Notes: generated by a model from the letters alone, not told the origin. Shown: positions 1-11,775, numbered from the stretch's first letter. The stretch: DNA of 64,000 nt from Misgurnus anguillicaudatus (GCF_027580225.2 NC_073340.2:35374001-35438000); one strand, 5' to 3'. Numbers and translations are program-made.

Positions 1-970
1 TAGACACTTTTGATATTTTAGGGATAATTAAGAGGCCAGAATTTTGTGACCGCAATGCACGTGATGGATTGTATTCTGATAATAACTCTCTAAGATATGA
101 GGGTGCTAGGCCATTTAAGGCTTTGTAGGTGATTAGTAATATTTTAAATTGTATACGATATTTAACTGGTAGCCAGTGTAAAGATGCCAGAATTGGGCTT
201 ATGCGCTCATACTTCTTAGTTCGAGTAAGAACTCTTGCAGAAGCGTTTTGAACTAGCTGAAGCTTGTTGACCTGTTTTGCATGGCATCCTCCGAGTAACG
301 AGTTACAATAGTCTATTCTAGAGGTCATAAAAGCGTGGATAAGCTTCTCTGCATCTGATGCAGACAACATATGGCGTATTTTTGAGATATTTCTAAGGTG
401 GAAGAATGCTGTGCGGCAGACATTGGAGATATGGCTGTCGAAGGATAAACTGCTGTCGAACATCACGCCTAAATTCTTAACCGTGGAGGTTGGCACCACA
501 GTGCAGCCATTTATGGGCAACTTGTAATCTGTCATATTATATTTGTAGCGATTCGGTTCGATAACAAGTATCTCTGTCTTATTGGAGTTTAGCATAAGAA
601 AGTTATGTCACATCCAGTCACTTATATCGCTGATGCAGTCTGATAGTTTAGAAAAATTTTGTGTTTCGCTAGGATGCGAGGAGATGTAAAGCTGTGTGTC
701 ATCTGCATAGCAGTGAAACTGTATGTTATGATTTCTGATAATATCTCCCAGAGGTAACATATATAACGAGAACAGGATAGGACCTAAAACTGATCCCTGC
801 GGTACGCCGTATTTAACCAGGGAGTGATGTGACTCCTCCTTATTTACATAAACAAAGTGATAGCGATTGGTTAGATACGATCTGAACCAAGCTAGCGCCT
901 GACCACTGATACCAACATAGTTTTCTAGCCTATTAAGTAAGATTGTGTGATCTATTGTGTCAATGAGATT
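1..970 (-). mobile_element. L2-like LINE fragment, reverse transcriptase
   Basis: Read on the minus strand, 970 to 1, this is the second half of a non-LTR reverse transcriptase. In order it shows [40 protein letters not shown] (catalytic YADD intact) and, nearer the left edge, SRIDYCNSLLGG, LQLVQNASARVL and LHWLPV. The order and wording fit the L2/CR1 group. One in-frame TGA follows SDISDW-Met at about 607-609; otherwise the frame stays open to position 1. The 5' side stops abruptly near 970, as in usual 5' truncation, and the 3' end lies beyond the window. Confidence 0.88.
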
Positions 971-2470
971 TTTTAGGACTAATTTTTTAAATTATGTTAC
1001 AAAAAGTGTTAAATGATAAGTAAAAGTTTTTAAATTAATGTTCCCATTTACTCCAGACTTTGTTTTCAATGTCTGGTGGGAAAAAAGTAAATTTAAGCAA
1101 TTTTTACATTTTTATGCTTGACATTTTTAAAACCAAGTTTTCGTGAGAATCACCCGGGTAGTTTTGCATTGGAACGTCTTGTAGCTGGCATGAGTTCTAG
1201 TCTACATCACAGTTGTGTTTCTATAATCTTCAAATTGCTTAAACTAAATAAGTGAATTGAAAATATGGCCAATGGAAACACGTCAATTTCGCAAAAACAT
1301 TCATAATTTGATTTTTTCCTTGGTATGAGTTGTTTTTTCATGCAATAAAGGAATATATAGCAAAAATGCAATATAAACCTTTTTCGCATTTACAGGTCAT
1401 CTAACGTACATAAAAGTCACGTGATTACTCTTGAAAAAAGCAAAATTACATACTCTAACCTCCAAGAAACACCTCATACATGGCTGCTCCCAAGTATAAA
1501 GGGTTTCTCAACGAATGAAGGTGAAATGCCGCTACATCCAAAAGCCAGAGGGCGCTCTCGTGCAAAAACTCAATATGCGCCATTGAAGTAGTACCATTTA
1601 CATATGCATATTCAGGAAAATGTGTATTTTTGTCATCACTATATCACTAGATATATTTAAAGCCATGATGTCACTTATTTTCAAGTAACAGTTTAAGTGA
1701 CGGGGTAACAAGAAAGTGTTGTCTAATTTTGTCTGCTGTTCCCATCTGTGTATGTTATCAGGTTAATACTGTGTGTTGTTTTTCATGTATTTTCTTTAAC
1801 TGGTGTGTCTGTTATGGCTGCACCCACATTATTTGTACTGAATGAATGAATTAACATAGTAAAAGACAAGGTGGAATATCAAACCATTCAATCCATCAAG
1901 GTTTCTTTGTGCAGGTAGTGAACCTCATTTCAAGGGTAATTAAGTTGAAATGGACTGGTGAAAGATCAATAACCTCAGGTTGAGCTTCAGACCCCTTCTG
2001 TTGTGAAAACTGCACACATATGCTGATGTTAACATCTGACCAGCGCTCTTTAGATTTACAACCACGCTGATGATGTCTGAATGAGAAAACTGGGACTCCC
2101 CCAGAAGAGTTTTCTTTTGTTCCAGACACAGTTAATCTAGCGGTGGAGCAAACCATTTCATGCTTATCAAAGGGTGGATGTAGGGCCATAATTCTTTTCA
2201 ATTTAACAGATTTCTTTTTTTATAGGTTTCACACAGTGTGCTAGTATTAATACTTGTCAATAAGTCAAACACCAATCAACTGATTTTGGATTTTACATCC
2301 AAACCTTGAGTTTAATTTATTCTGTTAGTATATTAAGGGGTGTGTATGCACACTTTACACATGATCATAATTTAGTTTTTCATCAGGATTTCTGATTTAA
2401 TCTTTAACCTTTAGAACCAAACCTTTTTTAAAACATTACTGTATCTTTTAAACATCTAAGTGCGGTTTCC
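971..2470. other. intergenic, no gene recognised
   Basis: AT-rich sequence. The part around 1480-1640 (AGGGCGCTCTCGTGC) resembles dispersed fish repeats but cannot be delimited. Short open frames at 1207-1389 and 1896-2201 have no recognisable domain. Confidence 0.4.
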
Positions 2471-2695
2471 GGTTTCCTGGACAGGGCTTGTCCCAGACTC
2501 GGGACTTTAAGCTGCCTAAAAATAAAAACATGCATTGCATTGACATAACATTGACACATCCTAACATATATCAGTGACATTGTTTTGCACATCAAAATGC
2601 ACACCAGGAATGTTTTTTTTAAATATATTTTTGAAGAAATGTCCTAAAATAACTAAAGCTAGTCCTGGATTAATCTAAACCCTGTCTGGGAAACC
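2471..2695. repeat. MITE family C (GTTTCC...GGAAAC), copy 1
   Basis: The ends GGTTTCCTGGACAGGG and CCCTGTCTGGGAAACC are inverted copies, and the interior (TCAGTGACATTGTTTTGCAC, CTAGTCCTGG) is shared with copies at 9395-9575, 10640-10806 and 50655-50895. There is no coding capacity. A non-autonomous DNA transposon is the simplest reading; the superfamily is not determined. Confidence 0.7.
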
Positions 2696-2999
2696 ACCTC
2701 CTACTGTTTAGTGTATTTAAATGATTTTTGCCTTTTATAGTACTGTACAAAGTCATTGCATGCTTTATTAAAATAGTTTTAAAATGTTTATTTAAATTGT
2801 TGCTTTTGCATCAGTAAAAATATCATTATTAGGTTTCTAAACATTCTTCTTGCAATGTCACCAATGTGGAAGCTACAACATTCCTGAAAACTACAGTGCG
2901 GTGAAAATAAGCTGGTATGCGAGAATGTTTCAAAAATAATACCATATTTTATAATTGTTTTTAAATATTTGATGCCAGTTTTTGTTTCTGATACACCTG

Positions 3000-3197
3000 C
3001 ACTGTAAAAAATCTGTATAAATTACAGTATTACTGGGTATTAGCTGCCAGTAACTTACTGTAGATTTTACATTTATGTTATTTACTGGCAACAGTTTGTT
3101 CAAAGTTTAATGAACATGAAACATTTTCAGCCTTTCTCTTCTACAGTAAGTTACTGGCAACCAGCTGCATAATTACAGCAATTTTTTTTTACTGTGT
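3000..3197. repeat. foldback MITE, CACTGTAAAAAA ends
   Basis: The left end CACTGTAAAAAATC and right end AATTTTTTTTTTACTGTGTG are inverted. TTACTGGCAA / TTGCCAGTAA-type modules recur inside. It is related to the copy at 4972-5377. Confidence 0.65.
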
Positions 3198-3899
3198 GCA
3201 TGCAGTTTTTAAGGAAGCTTTGCAGGTAGATGGGTTTGTTTTATATATATTTCAGTGATTTTAGTCTGTATCTGTTCGGTTTATGTAATCTTAGAGTGAC
3301 TTGATGATATTGAGATCAGATCTCTGTGTGGGTCATACAATCTGTTGAAAGACCCCTTGTTTAAATCTTGATTTGAATAAATGATTTTGGTGAAGCATCT
3401 AAGATGTGAAACCTTTGTACAGCATGTAGCTTTGAGAAGTGACTAACAGATACAGATGGCAGGTTTGCTGTCAGGTCTGATGTGTTTTCTGCTGTCCCAG
3501 CATTTCCTGGTGACAGATTGTTCACGACTGGACATGATCTAGATTTCCATATCATCAGCCCTTTAAAAGGTCTGTCTCTCACATTATTACTTTTATAGTA
3601 ATGCTAAACACATTTCTGTGTATGTGAATGTGTGACTATTCCCTGCACGGTACTTTCATTAACCAAACTGGGTTCAGAATTCACACTGTCGACTGTAATG
3701 GAAAGCAGCGTGTGAAAGGCTCATGGGAAAATCTGCCCCGTTTCTCCACACGCGCTGCATAATGTCTGTCTGAGGAGAGGAAATAGTGAATGGCACATCA
3801 CACCGCTTTCTGTACTCGTGTCCTGACAAAAGCACAGTCTGATGTCCGCAGAAAACCCTTACGTGAGTGAGTTTCATCTTAACATCATGTCCACTACAC

Positions 3900-4155
3900 C
3901 AGGGGTTCTCGACCTTTATCACTTCAAGGCCCTCCTATGTTCCACAACATTATTTGAAGGCCCCCAAACTCACAATTTTTAGCAAATAAAATATACTAGA
4001 GCTTGACAAATGCATATTCTTTCCAAAAATTATCAAACACTTAAGAAATATTTCGATTTTTAAAAGTTGTTTGGCTCATTTGAATGCTTGTTTAGTCTAA
4101 TTTTGAATAATTTAGGCCCCCCTTTGGGCGCCGGTCCCCTGGTTGAGAAACACTG
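3900..4155. mobile_element. hAT-type MITE with 8-bp target duplication
   Basis: The termini CAGGGGTTCTCGACC and GGTTGAGAAACACTG are inverted. The element is flanked on both sides by CACTACAC (3892-3899 and 4156-4163), an exact 8-bp duplication. An 8-bp duplication with CAG-type ends is the hAT superfamily hallmark. There is no transposase frame. Confidence 0.85.
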
Positions 4156-4384
4156 CACTACACATCTGCTTTGATGGAGCGTAACTGTGTGTCATTGTGT
4201 GTCGTCATTTACTCTTCGATAACAGATCATTTGCTTAAAACAACAGAACCTGCAGATTGAATAAGGAAATGCGTGCTTTAGTGATGTTTTTTGAGTTTAG
4301 ATGTATACTGCATTAGTGTCATGCGGAATGCAACATTGAAAAAGTAATTTTAAGACTTCACACACAAAATAATATGGCATGCTT

Positions 4385-4965
4385 TACGAGACCGCCTATG
4401 CCGAGTCAAGACCAAGTCTTTGAAAGGTCGAGACAGAATCCGTTGGTTTTCAAATAGAGTTGAGTCCGTGTCAAGACAGTGTCTTTGAGGAAGCAAGTCT
4501 GAGTCGAGACCGAGTCCTTTAGGAGTCAAGACCGAGTTAAGACCAAGACCATAAAAACATGTCAGTTTTCGTATTCATGATTTAATATCACCCCAGTTAA
4601 TAATCAACAGTTAGGCCTACAGATTAAGATAGACTGAGAATTGTTTAGAGGAGCAGTCGCAAGATAGACTATGCTTTAACTATCATTAAAAAAAACCTAC
4701 CACATGCTTCATCTTCTGCCTATTTTTCTAGAGATAAATGAATGGCTCTGATGGGAGTATCTTTGCATTGCACCATGGGATGTCATTTTCAAATAATGCC
4801 TGTCAATAATGCCTTGCATTTTATTATTATTGTTATGTGTTGTGTGTTTTTATATGAACATAAAATAAATGTGTTGGTCTCGAGTCTTTGCAGGAACAAG
4901 TCCGAGACGAGTGTGAGAAAGCAGAAGTCCGTCTGGAGACCGGACTCGAGTACTACATCACTAGT
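4385..4965. repeat. GAGTC/AAGACC-rich dispersed repeat, copy 1
   Basis: Both ends are made of degenerate reiterations of GAGTC and AAGACC (4400-4550 and 4880-4960), with AT-rich sequence between. A related copy sits at 21640-21925, where the arms are clearly inverted. It is probably a non-autonomous DNA element. Confidence 0.5.
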
Positions 4966-4971
4966 AAACTG

Positions 4972-5377
4972 CACTGTAAAAAAAATCCAGTAAATTGCCA
5001 GTAACTTACTGTAGATTTAAATGTATGTTTTTTACTGCCAACATTTTGTTCAAAGTTAAATGAACATTAAACATTTACAAATCTTTGTCTTTACAGAGTA
5101 AAACTAAAAAAACAGCATCAAGCAAAACATTCTGGGAAACAAAATCTGAAGCAAAAAACAGAAAAAGGTTGATGATGATTTCTGGTTCCCATAATGCTTT
5201 GCATGAGGCTGTTATTGTATAGTTTTATTCTGTAAAGATAAAGACTTGTTAATATTTAAAATGTATTTAACTTTGAACAAACTCTTGCCAGTAAATAACA
5301 TAAATGTAAATCTACGGTAAAGTACCGGCAACAAAGCTGCAATAACATTGTAATTTCTACGGAATTTTTTAACAGTG
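4972..5377. repeat. foldback MITE, CACTG ends, copy 2
   Basis: It begins GCACTGTAAAAAAAATCC and ends GGAATTTTTTAACAGTG, with TTGCCAGTAACTTACTG near the left end and an inverted counterpart near the right end. It is the same family as 3000-3197, with extra interior sequence. Confidence 0.65.
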
Positions 5378-5803
5378 TGTAGTAAAATCTGTAGATACTA
5401 TGGTATTTTTTAACATTGAATATTTAAGTACAATACAGTGTTTAGAAGTTGATTGAATTAGTAAAGCTAATACTTCAAAATACTATAGTACACATGCACA
5501 GAGTGTAGTCATTTCTAAAGTATACTGTTACTTTTAACTAAAATAAATACTAAATATACTATACTACTTTTCATGTGGGCATATTTTAATTTCCCCCTAA
5601 AAACTACTAATAAACTACTCTATCTGACCTTTATAAATGCTACTGTTGGCGCTTTGTTTTCAAAACTAATATATATGCGAGGATTCTTTTTTTATGTAAA
5701 ATATAAAACTTTGCATGGTTCTGCCAGCTGAAGTTTTGCTGTTTTTTGACGCGTATGTGGAATCTATAGAAGTGTTTCTTAATGTAAAATGCATATATAT
5801 GCT

Positions 5804-6250
5804 GTTTAAAGGGGCCATGGCATGAAAATCTGACTTTTTCCATGTTTAAGTGCTATGATTGGGTCCCCAGTGCTTCTATCAACCTAGAAAATGTGGAAAA
5901 GATCAACCCAACTTAGTTTCTACAAGCACATGAAAAAATAGGTTATTGTAATTTTGCTCTCCTTATGATGTCATAAAGAGCTCTTATTATAATAATACCG
6001 CCCCTTAATCTGCACTATTCAACCACAGCACTGCCATTTAGTGCAGAGAAAAGCACAATTGAGTTTTAATTGCAATAAACCACCATCATTGTGATCAGTG
6101 TTTGAATTTCATCAGCTCATTTGCATGTTAAAGGACACACCCAAAACGGCACATTTTTGCACACACCTACAAAGTGGCAATTTTAACATGCTATAATAAA
6201 TAATTCATATAGTATTTTGAGCTAAAACTTCACATATGTGCTCTGAGGAC
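5804..6250 (+). repeat. dispersed repeat family F, copy 1
   Basis: Starts TTTAAAGGGGCCATGGCATG and contains ATTGGGTCCCCAGTGCTTCT and TTTTAACATGCTATAATAAA. A second copy lies at 61955-62357 in the same orientation, sharing these blocks in order. It is non-coding and probably a non-autonomous DNA transposon. Confidence 0.7.
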
Positions 6251-8070
6251 AGTTAAGATTGATTTGAGTGAGTTTGTCCATATGTGAGCAGTTAAAAGCA
6301 TTGAATTATTAGTGTTTGCACCATTATTATTGCTCGTAAAAGCCCTACAATCGGTGTGTAACTCACCGTTCACTGTTAAATGTACATAGACTCCTGCACT
6401 TTTCAAAGCATTCAGACTTACACATTTGCAGAACACACCGGCAACTGCATAGCAATGTCTAATGTAAAGTTGAAAGCTAATTTGACTAACATAACATGCA
6501 ATAATAAATGTTACCATTCAGTGTTGATCTTGGGTTATGTCTTGAGATCTAAAGCAACTAAAGTTATGCGATCATCCTGTCTGTGTGTATCATAAGGTCA
6601 GAATAAAATGACATAAATTTGGAGGCTATTGATGTAAATGAGTGTTAACAATAGGGCCACATGTTATTTGAATGTATGATGTTCTCTGGAGAACTGACTT
6701 CAGATTAATAGGCCTCCTGTGGTTCAAACAGAAACAGGAGTGTGGGTGTGGTCTATTTTTGAGGAGGTTTGATTGACAGGTTAAAGAAAAACAACAGCAG
6801 GGATCTCCGGTTAGACTGGAACAGTTTAGAACGTCAACCATTATAAATAATGAAATAACAATGTTAAATTGTAACGTCAGACATGTAAATTGGGAGAATG
6901 TGCGTGTAAATTTTGTTTCATATGAAATTAGACAAAAGTGAAAATTTGTCGTTTATTTACCCTTATTTTATGCCCATATTATTTTTTATTTTGTTATTTT
7001 TTTGTAAAACAAATCAGATGTTAGGCAACTTTTTAACCAGTTATTTTATAGCAAAAGTAAATGGAGGCTTAAATAAGGGAATAGTATATACATGGGAATC
7101 GTTTTCTTGGTGTTTTTTACAAAAGAAAAGTAAGCGATGACAATATTTTAGTTTTGTGCTAAATTATTCTTTCAAAGTGGCCTGGTATGCGTCCTTAAGT
7201 CAAGAAATGTTCTTTCAAACTTTGTTAAATCCACTTTGTAACTTTCTGCATGTTTAGCATATAAGTGACTGAGGCCCAAAGGGTTAATATGGGTGACGCA
7301 CAGACTGTTGTGTTTAAATCGATGCCCACCTGCAGAGCATCAGCGTTTCTCGACACTGGTCCATATCAGAGCCAGCCGACAAAAACAGAGCAACATACAG
7401 CCCAACCAACAGGGGGTAAATTAGACCTCCGAGATAAATGATCAAACAATTACACAGTGAAAACTGAGCCAAAAGAAAGGGACAGAGTCAGTCTGGAGTT
7501 TATTGCGACACATCCCGTTACTGGTCTCACAAATCTTCAAAGAACAGAGTCGCTTTAAAAATGAAAATAAACTTTTCAATTAAAGTTCAACTTTTACCAG
7601 ATTGGAGCTCGAATTCAAAAAGGTTCAATTGGCTTTTTTGATACCATGCGGAGTTGCCCTTGAGTCATCAGCGCACACAATGCTGGGAGCGGCCATTGAC
7701 TTTATAATTCTCAGCTATTTGTTGCCATCTGCCTCCGTCACTGAATTCATCCTTCCTTCCACATTCACTCACGTTCTCCTTCCTGCTGGTATTTATTTTC
7801 TTTTCAATTAAAGAGCCTGAATGTGCCGCGCTAAAATTGCCTGCCCTTAATTAGTTCTTTGAAGAAGAGGAGCGTGAATGCAATTGTTACTTTCCCAATC
7901 TTGGCAGTCGTTTCATTTTGATAAAGCAGGGATCCCATTTCGGCCTGAATGAAGATCGCTGCCATTTATACTTTTTTGCCCTGATAAATGTGCTTCCTTT
8001 TAGTGAGTGAAGGAGTGATATGATCTGTATGTTTGGCGTGTGCCATGGACTCTTTTACGGTCAAATCAAT
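6251..8070. other. intergenic, no gene; possible conserved blocks
   Basis: No coding exon recognised. The stretch 7600-8040 is complex and repeat-free (for example CCCTTAATTAGTTC and AATGCAATTGTTAC) and could be conserved regulatory DNA downstream of pax2. Open frames at 6913-7140 and 7602-7811 have no recognisable domain. Confidence 0.3.
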
Positions 8071-8074
8071 GCTA

Positions 8075-8275
8075 TCTTATGGCAATTCATACATATTTTA
8101 CGAGGTGGCTAATTCGTATTAATTCATATGACCACATTCATCTGTTTGTATGATTTGCTTTTGCCCCGTCAGGTTGCACTTTAAATTATATTTTTTTATT
8201 CATGATAATATGTTTTTGCACGATTTCAGTTTGTAAAATATGTATGAATTCTCATAGGATTAGACTGATCACATT
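8075..8275 (+). repeat. palindromic MITE family B, copy 1
   Basis: Starts near GGCAATTCATACATATTTTA and ends near TAAAATATGTATGAATTCTC, the inverted counterpart, with GCTTTTGCCCCGTCAGGTT inside. Relatives lie at 22843-23110, 40035-40240, 42255-42735 (split) and 47945-48128. Confidence 0.7.
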
Positions 8276-8335
8276 TAAAGATGATTTTAATTTGAAAATT
8301 GTTCATCATTTTCCTAAAGACAATGAAAACCATAA

Positions 8336-9097
8336 TGCTGCGTTTACACCAGCTGTGGTAGTGGCGTGAAGCGCGAGTGATTTCAATGTTAAGTCAATGT
8401 GAAGATGTGTTGAACCGCGTCTGTAGGTCTTGGGGCGCGGATGAGGCATTTGGCGCGCTGCGGAAGACGCAATTCGCGAATGGCGCAAATTGAGCGCCTG
8501 GTGCGGTATGCGCGAATGGTGCATTTTGCGTTTGACGCGAATTGGCTTTCGCCTGAGTTTAAAAATTTGAACTTTGGCAGAATTTTGCACCGCATTAACC
8601 AATCAGGAGCCTACTTGCTACTGTGGCGGTAGTCCCGCCCGGAGTCACTCATTCAACATGAAGGAACGCTTGATATTGTCTGTAAGGAGTCACCCAGAGC
8701 TATACAACACAAGTTCTTATTTCTATAGAGACAGGAATAAAAAGGACCTCGCTTGGAAGATTGTCAGTGAGGACATCGTGCAACCTGGTAAGTTGTACTG
8801 TAATACACATTTCACTTTTAAGTCACATGACGTAGATAAATAGAAACGTACCAAATACAAACTGGTAACTCTCTCGATAAATGCACAATCAACATCAGTC
8901 ATCTTGCAAACAGACAACTGCATAGCACGTGCCCCTCCCACAAGAAGCAGATTTTGCCTCTGACACGTGTCAAATGCTTGTTTTTTCCACGCATCTACTT
9001 CGCTCTAAACGCGCGAATGCATTCAAACTGTTCAAGCAGCAAACTAGGCGCGAGATGCGATTTTGACGCCTGAAATGCGGTTGGTGTAAACGCAGCA
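8336..9097 (+). mobile_element. Harbinger-type element carrying only a MADF exon
   Basis: The perfect inverted ends TGCTGCGTTTACACC and GGTGTAAACGCAGCA are flanked on both sides by TAA (8333-8335 and 9098-9100), the 3-bp duplication expected of PIF/Harbinger elements. Inside are sub-terminal GCG-rich repeats and, at 8658-8787, an exon-like frame for a MADF/Myb-like protein. No DDE transposase is present, so this is an internally deleted non-autonomous copy. Confidence 0.85.
8658..8787 (+). pseudogene. MADF-domain exon remnant of Harbinger protein 2
   Basis: Starting at ATG 8658 the frame encodes about 43 residues, including MKERLILSVRSHPELYNTSS and the RDRNKKDLAWKIVSEDI block. This matches the MADF pattern of a leading LI..V..HP.LY, then a YRD/K..AW core. 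It ends at CCTG-GTAAGT, a good splice donor. Harbinger elements encode such a DNA-binding protein beside their transposase. The remaining exons are missing, so it is a remnant. Upstream in-frame sequence back to 8574 is not needed. Confidence 0.7.
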
Positions 9098-9394
9098 TAA
9101 GCCTGGCCTTCAGACTTTGAACAAGAAGATAGCAGGCAGATTTATGATATTTTTAAAGGGAATGAGAAACAAAAAAAATTGCGACCGCCATGTTAAAGTG
9201 TAGTTGGTTGCTGCTAAGTTGTTTCTTTCTGTGTTGCTATGGTGTTCATTGTTTTGTAAGGATATTGTATTCAGTTGCTAAGGTACTCTCATTGGCTGCT
9301 AAGGTATTCTGAATGGCTTTAAATATTGTTGCTAAGTGGTTCTTTAGGAAAAATTTAAAATTACCAAAATTAAAATCACACACATTTAAAGAGA

Positions 9395-9575
9395 CGGTTT
9401 CCCAGACAGGGATTAGGTTAAAACAGGACTAGGCCTTAGTTTAATTAGGAAATATAACAAACATGCCTCACTAAAAACTTTACTTGTTTACTTACATGTG
9501 CATTTGGAGGCAAAACGTAGAGTAGGGCACTGATGTATTTTAAGATCAGTGCAAGTTGTTTTCAGTTTGGACAGA
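9395..9575 (+). repeat. MITE family C, partial copy 2
   Basis: Begins ACGGTTTCCCAGACAGGG and includes AGGACTAGGCCTTAGTTTAA and a CACTGATGTATTTTAAGATC block. The matching right end is not nearby; the next family C piece is at 10640-10806. Confidence 0.6.
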
Positions 9576-9794
9576 TACTCACTATTTACTCACCCTCATG
9601 TCATTTAAATACCCCAAAGTTGTCTTTGTTTGATTTTTAAATCCCATATGCATTTATAAAAAGAATGGGTTGTCTTTCTGTCAGTGAGCATTATCTGTGT
9701 CTAAGCTTTCCCAGGTGAAAAAGTAGAACACTTCCATAGTGTACTGCTCTATTTTTGCACACTAATTTTGTACTCAATATACTAAAGCAATGAG

Positions 9795-10126
9795 CACCAA
9801 GAAGCAGTGGGTTACCGGTGCATTTTATAACAGCTAAGGGGCGTTGTTTTGGCACAACGCCAACCCCCTTAGCTGTTATAAAATGCACTGTAACACCACT
9901 GCTTCGCGGGGCTTATTGCTTTTATAAAACAGTTACTTCATATGCATAGAAGGATTTCATCCCGCGAAGCAGTGGTGTTACCGGTGCATTTTATAACAGC
10001 TAAGGGGCGTTGTTTTGGCACAACGCCAACCCCCTTAGCTGTTATAAAATGCACTGTAACACCACTGCTTCGCGGGGCTTATTGCTTTTATAAAACAGTT
10101 ACTTCATATGCATAGAAGGATTTCAT
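9795..10126. repeat. tandem pair of 166-bp hairpin units
   Basis: Two head-to-tail copies of a 166-bp unit (9795-9960 and 9961-10126) are nearly identical; copy 1 lacks one base in AGTGGGTTACC and differs at its left edge. Each unit holds a long foldback. One arm runs GTTACCGGTGCATTTTATAA onward, its inverted partner ends TTATAAAATGCACTGTAAC, and the loop lies around GTTTTGGCA. The tail (TATGCATAGAAGGATTTCAT) is also duplicated. It is probably a foldback MITE duplicated in tandem. Confidence 0.85.
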
Positions 10127-10357
10127 AAAATAAAACACTAGTAAGTTGTAATTATAATAGTATTACTCTTCTGCCAAACAAAGTAGTTCCTCAGAATCAA
10201 GTGTGACTGAAACAAGCAATACAGACGAAGCAAAGACACAATGAAAATATGATTAAAGACTGTGGTGTTTATTTTCATAAATCAACATTCATCTAATTTA
10301 TACATTAACATTTATATCATGCAACTGTTGAAGTGACGATCAAATATGCTTGGAAGC

Positions 10358-10565
10358 ATGCTTAACTCTTTTCCCCGTCAGCGTTTAAAAAAAAGCTGCC
10401 ACACAGATTTAGTTTAATGCCTTCCAGAAAAATTATCTTTTTTAAATAAACATAAAATATATCAAATGAAAGAAAAGACCCTCCTCTTACAAACAAACAA
10501 ACAAATAAACAAAAAAAAAAACGTTTCATCCTACCTTCATTTGTTCTCTTATCACCTCTCAAATT
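10358..10565 (-). repeat. TTAA-ended family E, truncated copy
   Basis: The left boundary CTTAACTCTTTTCCCCGTCA and the ATCAAATGAAAGAAAAGACC block match, in reverse orientation, the right part of the copies at 21966-22437 and 61282-61781. The other end is lost. Confidence 0.55.
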
Positions 10566-10639
10566 TTCAGCTTAGAGATAATTCAATTTTTGTGAAGAAC
10601 TTTTGTTAGAGATCAGATTCAGTGCCCGATCAAATACAA

Positions 10640-10806
10640 ATATAACTAGTTTTAACAAACATGCCTTACTAAAAACATGACTTGTGTGCATTTTAAGGCA
10701 AAACAGAGGGCACTGATGTATTTTAAGATATGTCAGTGCAAGATGTTTTTAGTTTGGAAAGCTACATTTATTTTGGTCTAAACCCTATATAGGAAACTGT
10801 CCCAAA
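10640..10806 (+). repeat. MITE family C, partial copy 3
   Basis: Shares AACAAACATGCC, TTTTAAGGCAAAAC and CACTGATGTATTTTAAGATA with 9460-9560, and ends AACCCTATATAGGAAACTGT. With 9395-9575 it may be the two sides of one interrupted and partly duplicated element. Confidence 0.55.
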
Positions 10807-10872
10807 AGAAGTACTAAAGTAAAATTGTTAGGATATTTGGGGTTCAAAGACATGAGGGTGAGTAAATAATCA

Positions 10873-11344
10873 GTCCTTCCAGAAAAACGCAGAGGTTTTT
10901 TGTGATTGTTGTGGGGAAAAATCCTTGATCTTGCGGCACGTTTTCTTAAAAAATGCAATGGAATATGCGGGATATTTAAGCAATTTTATGCAATGAAAAT
11001 GTGGGAATTAGCAAAAACAGTTTGCAGCTTTTGCAGCTTTTCAATGATGTTCACCTCATATAATCACTTCATAACGTTCCCATGGCAACAGGGGACATGG
11101 CTGCGCTTGTGTGAAGTAAATGCAACATTTTTCAACTTTCTGCTAAGATATATGTGATTTTTGCTACGAAAATGCGGGGGTTATGAAATCATATAAGCCC
11201 CGCATATTTTGCGCATGGAAATCTGCAATTTATGCTGCGAAAGTTCGCCGTATTTAAAAACCGCGGCCTCCGCATAAATATGCGGTCTTTGGCTGATTAT
11301 GCGATGACTCATGCGATCGCGAAATCGCGTTTTTCTGGAGGGAC
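10873..11344. mobile_element. TIR element, GTCCTTCCAGAAAAACGC ends
   Basis: The ends GTCCTTCCAGAAAAACGC and GCGTTTTTCTGGAGGGAC are near-perfect inverted repeats. The interior is rich in ATGCGG/CGCATA modules. The frame at 10906-11157 shows no transposase motif. It is a non-autonomous DNA element; no clear target duplication was found. Confidence 0.65.
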
Positions 11345-11364
11345 AGAATAATGAATGGAGATTT

Positions 11365-11575
11365 CTTTAAAATAAAGGTGCTACAAAAGGTTCTTGCAGC
11401 GATGCAGTAAAAGATCAATTTTTTTTTCTTAAATAACCAGTCGAAGTTTAAATTTTTTTTTCTTCCCTAACTTTTCTGCTACAAAGAACCTTTTGTGAAG
11501 CAGATTTGAAAAGGTTCTTAATATAACCATACCTCCATCCTCTATGTGATTGTGCAGCACCTTTTTTTTTAAGAG
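11365..11575. repeat. AAAGGTTCTT foldback MITE, copy 1
   Basis: AAGGTGCTACAAAAGGTTCT on the left is mirrored by CTACAAAGAACCTTTTGTG and, further right, GTGCAGCACCTTTTT. A related copy is at 54930-55110. Confidence 0.5.
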
Positions 11576-11579
11576 TACA

Positions 11580-11775
11580 GTACACTGTCAGAAAAAAATT
11601 GTCAAAATATGTACCTCAGCTGTCACTGTACTGCACACTTAAAAAAAATCTAAACTTTGAATCTAAACAGTTCATATTAGTACCTCAGAGGTACTTACTG
11701 GTACCAAATGTATACCAAAGATACATATTAGGACTTCCCTAAAGTGTACTGCCCCGGTGACGGTTATGTTTGCAA
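11580..11775. repeat. GTACCT-module MITE, copy 1
   Basis: Inverted GTACCTCAGAGGTAC and GGTACC modules with runs of A after ACACTT near the left edge. It resembles the element at 55650-55880. Confidence 0.4.

Noticed and set aside
7602..7811. Hydrophobic 69-codon frame as a small membrane protein
   Set aside because: No family, no splice or promoter support, and the region reads better as non-coding conserved sequence.
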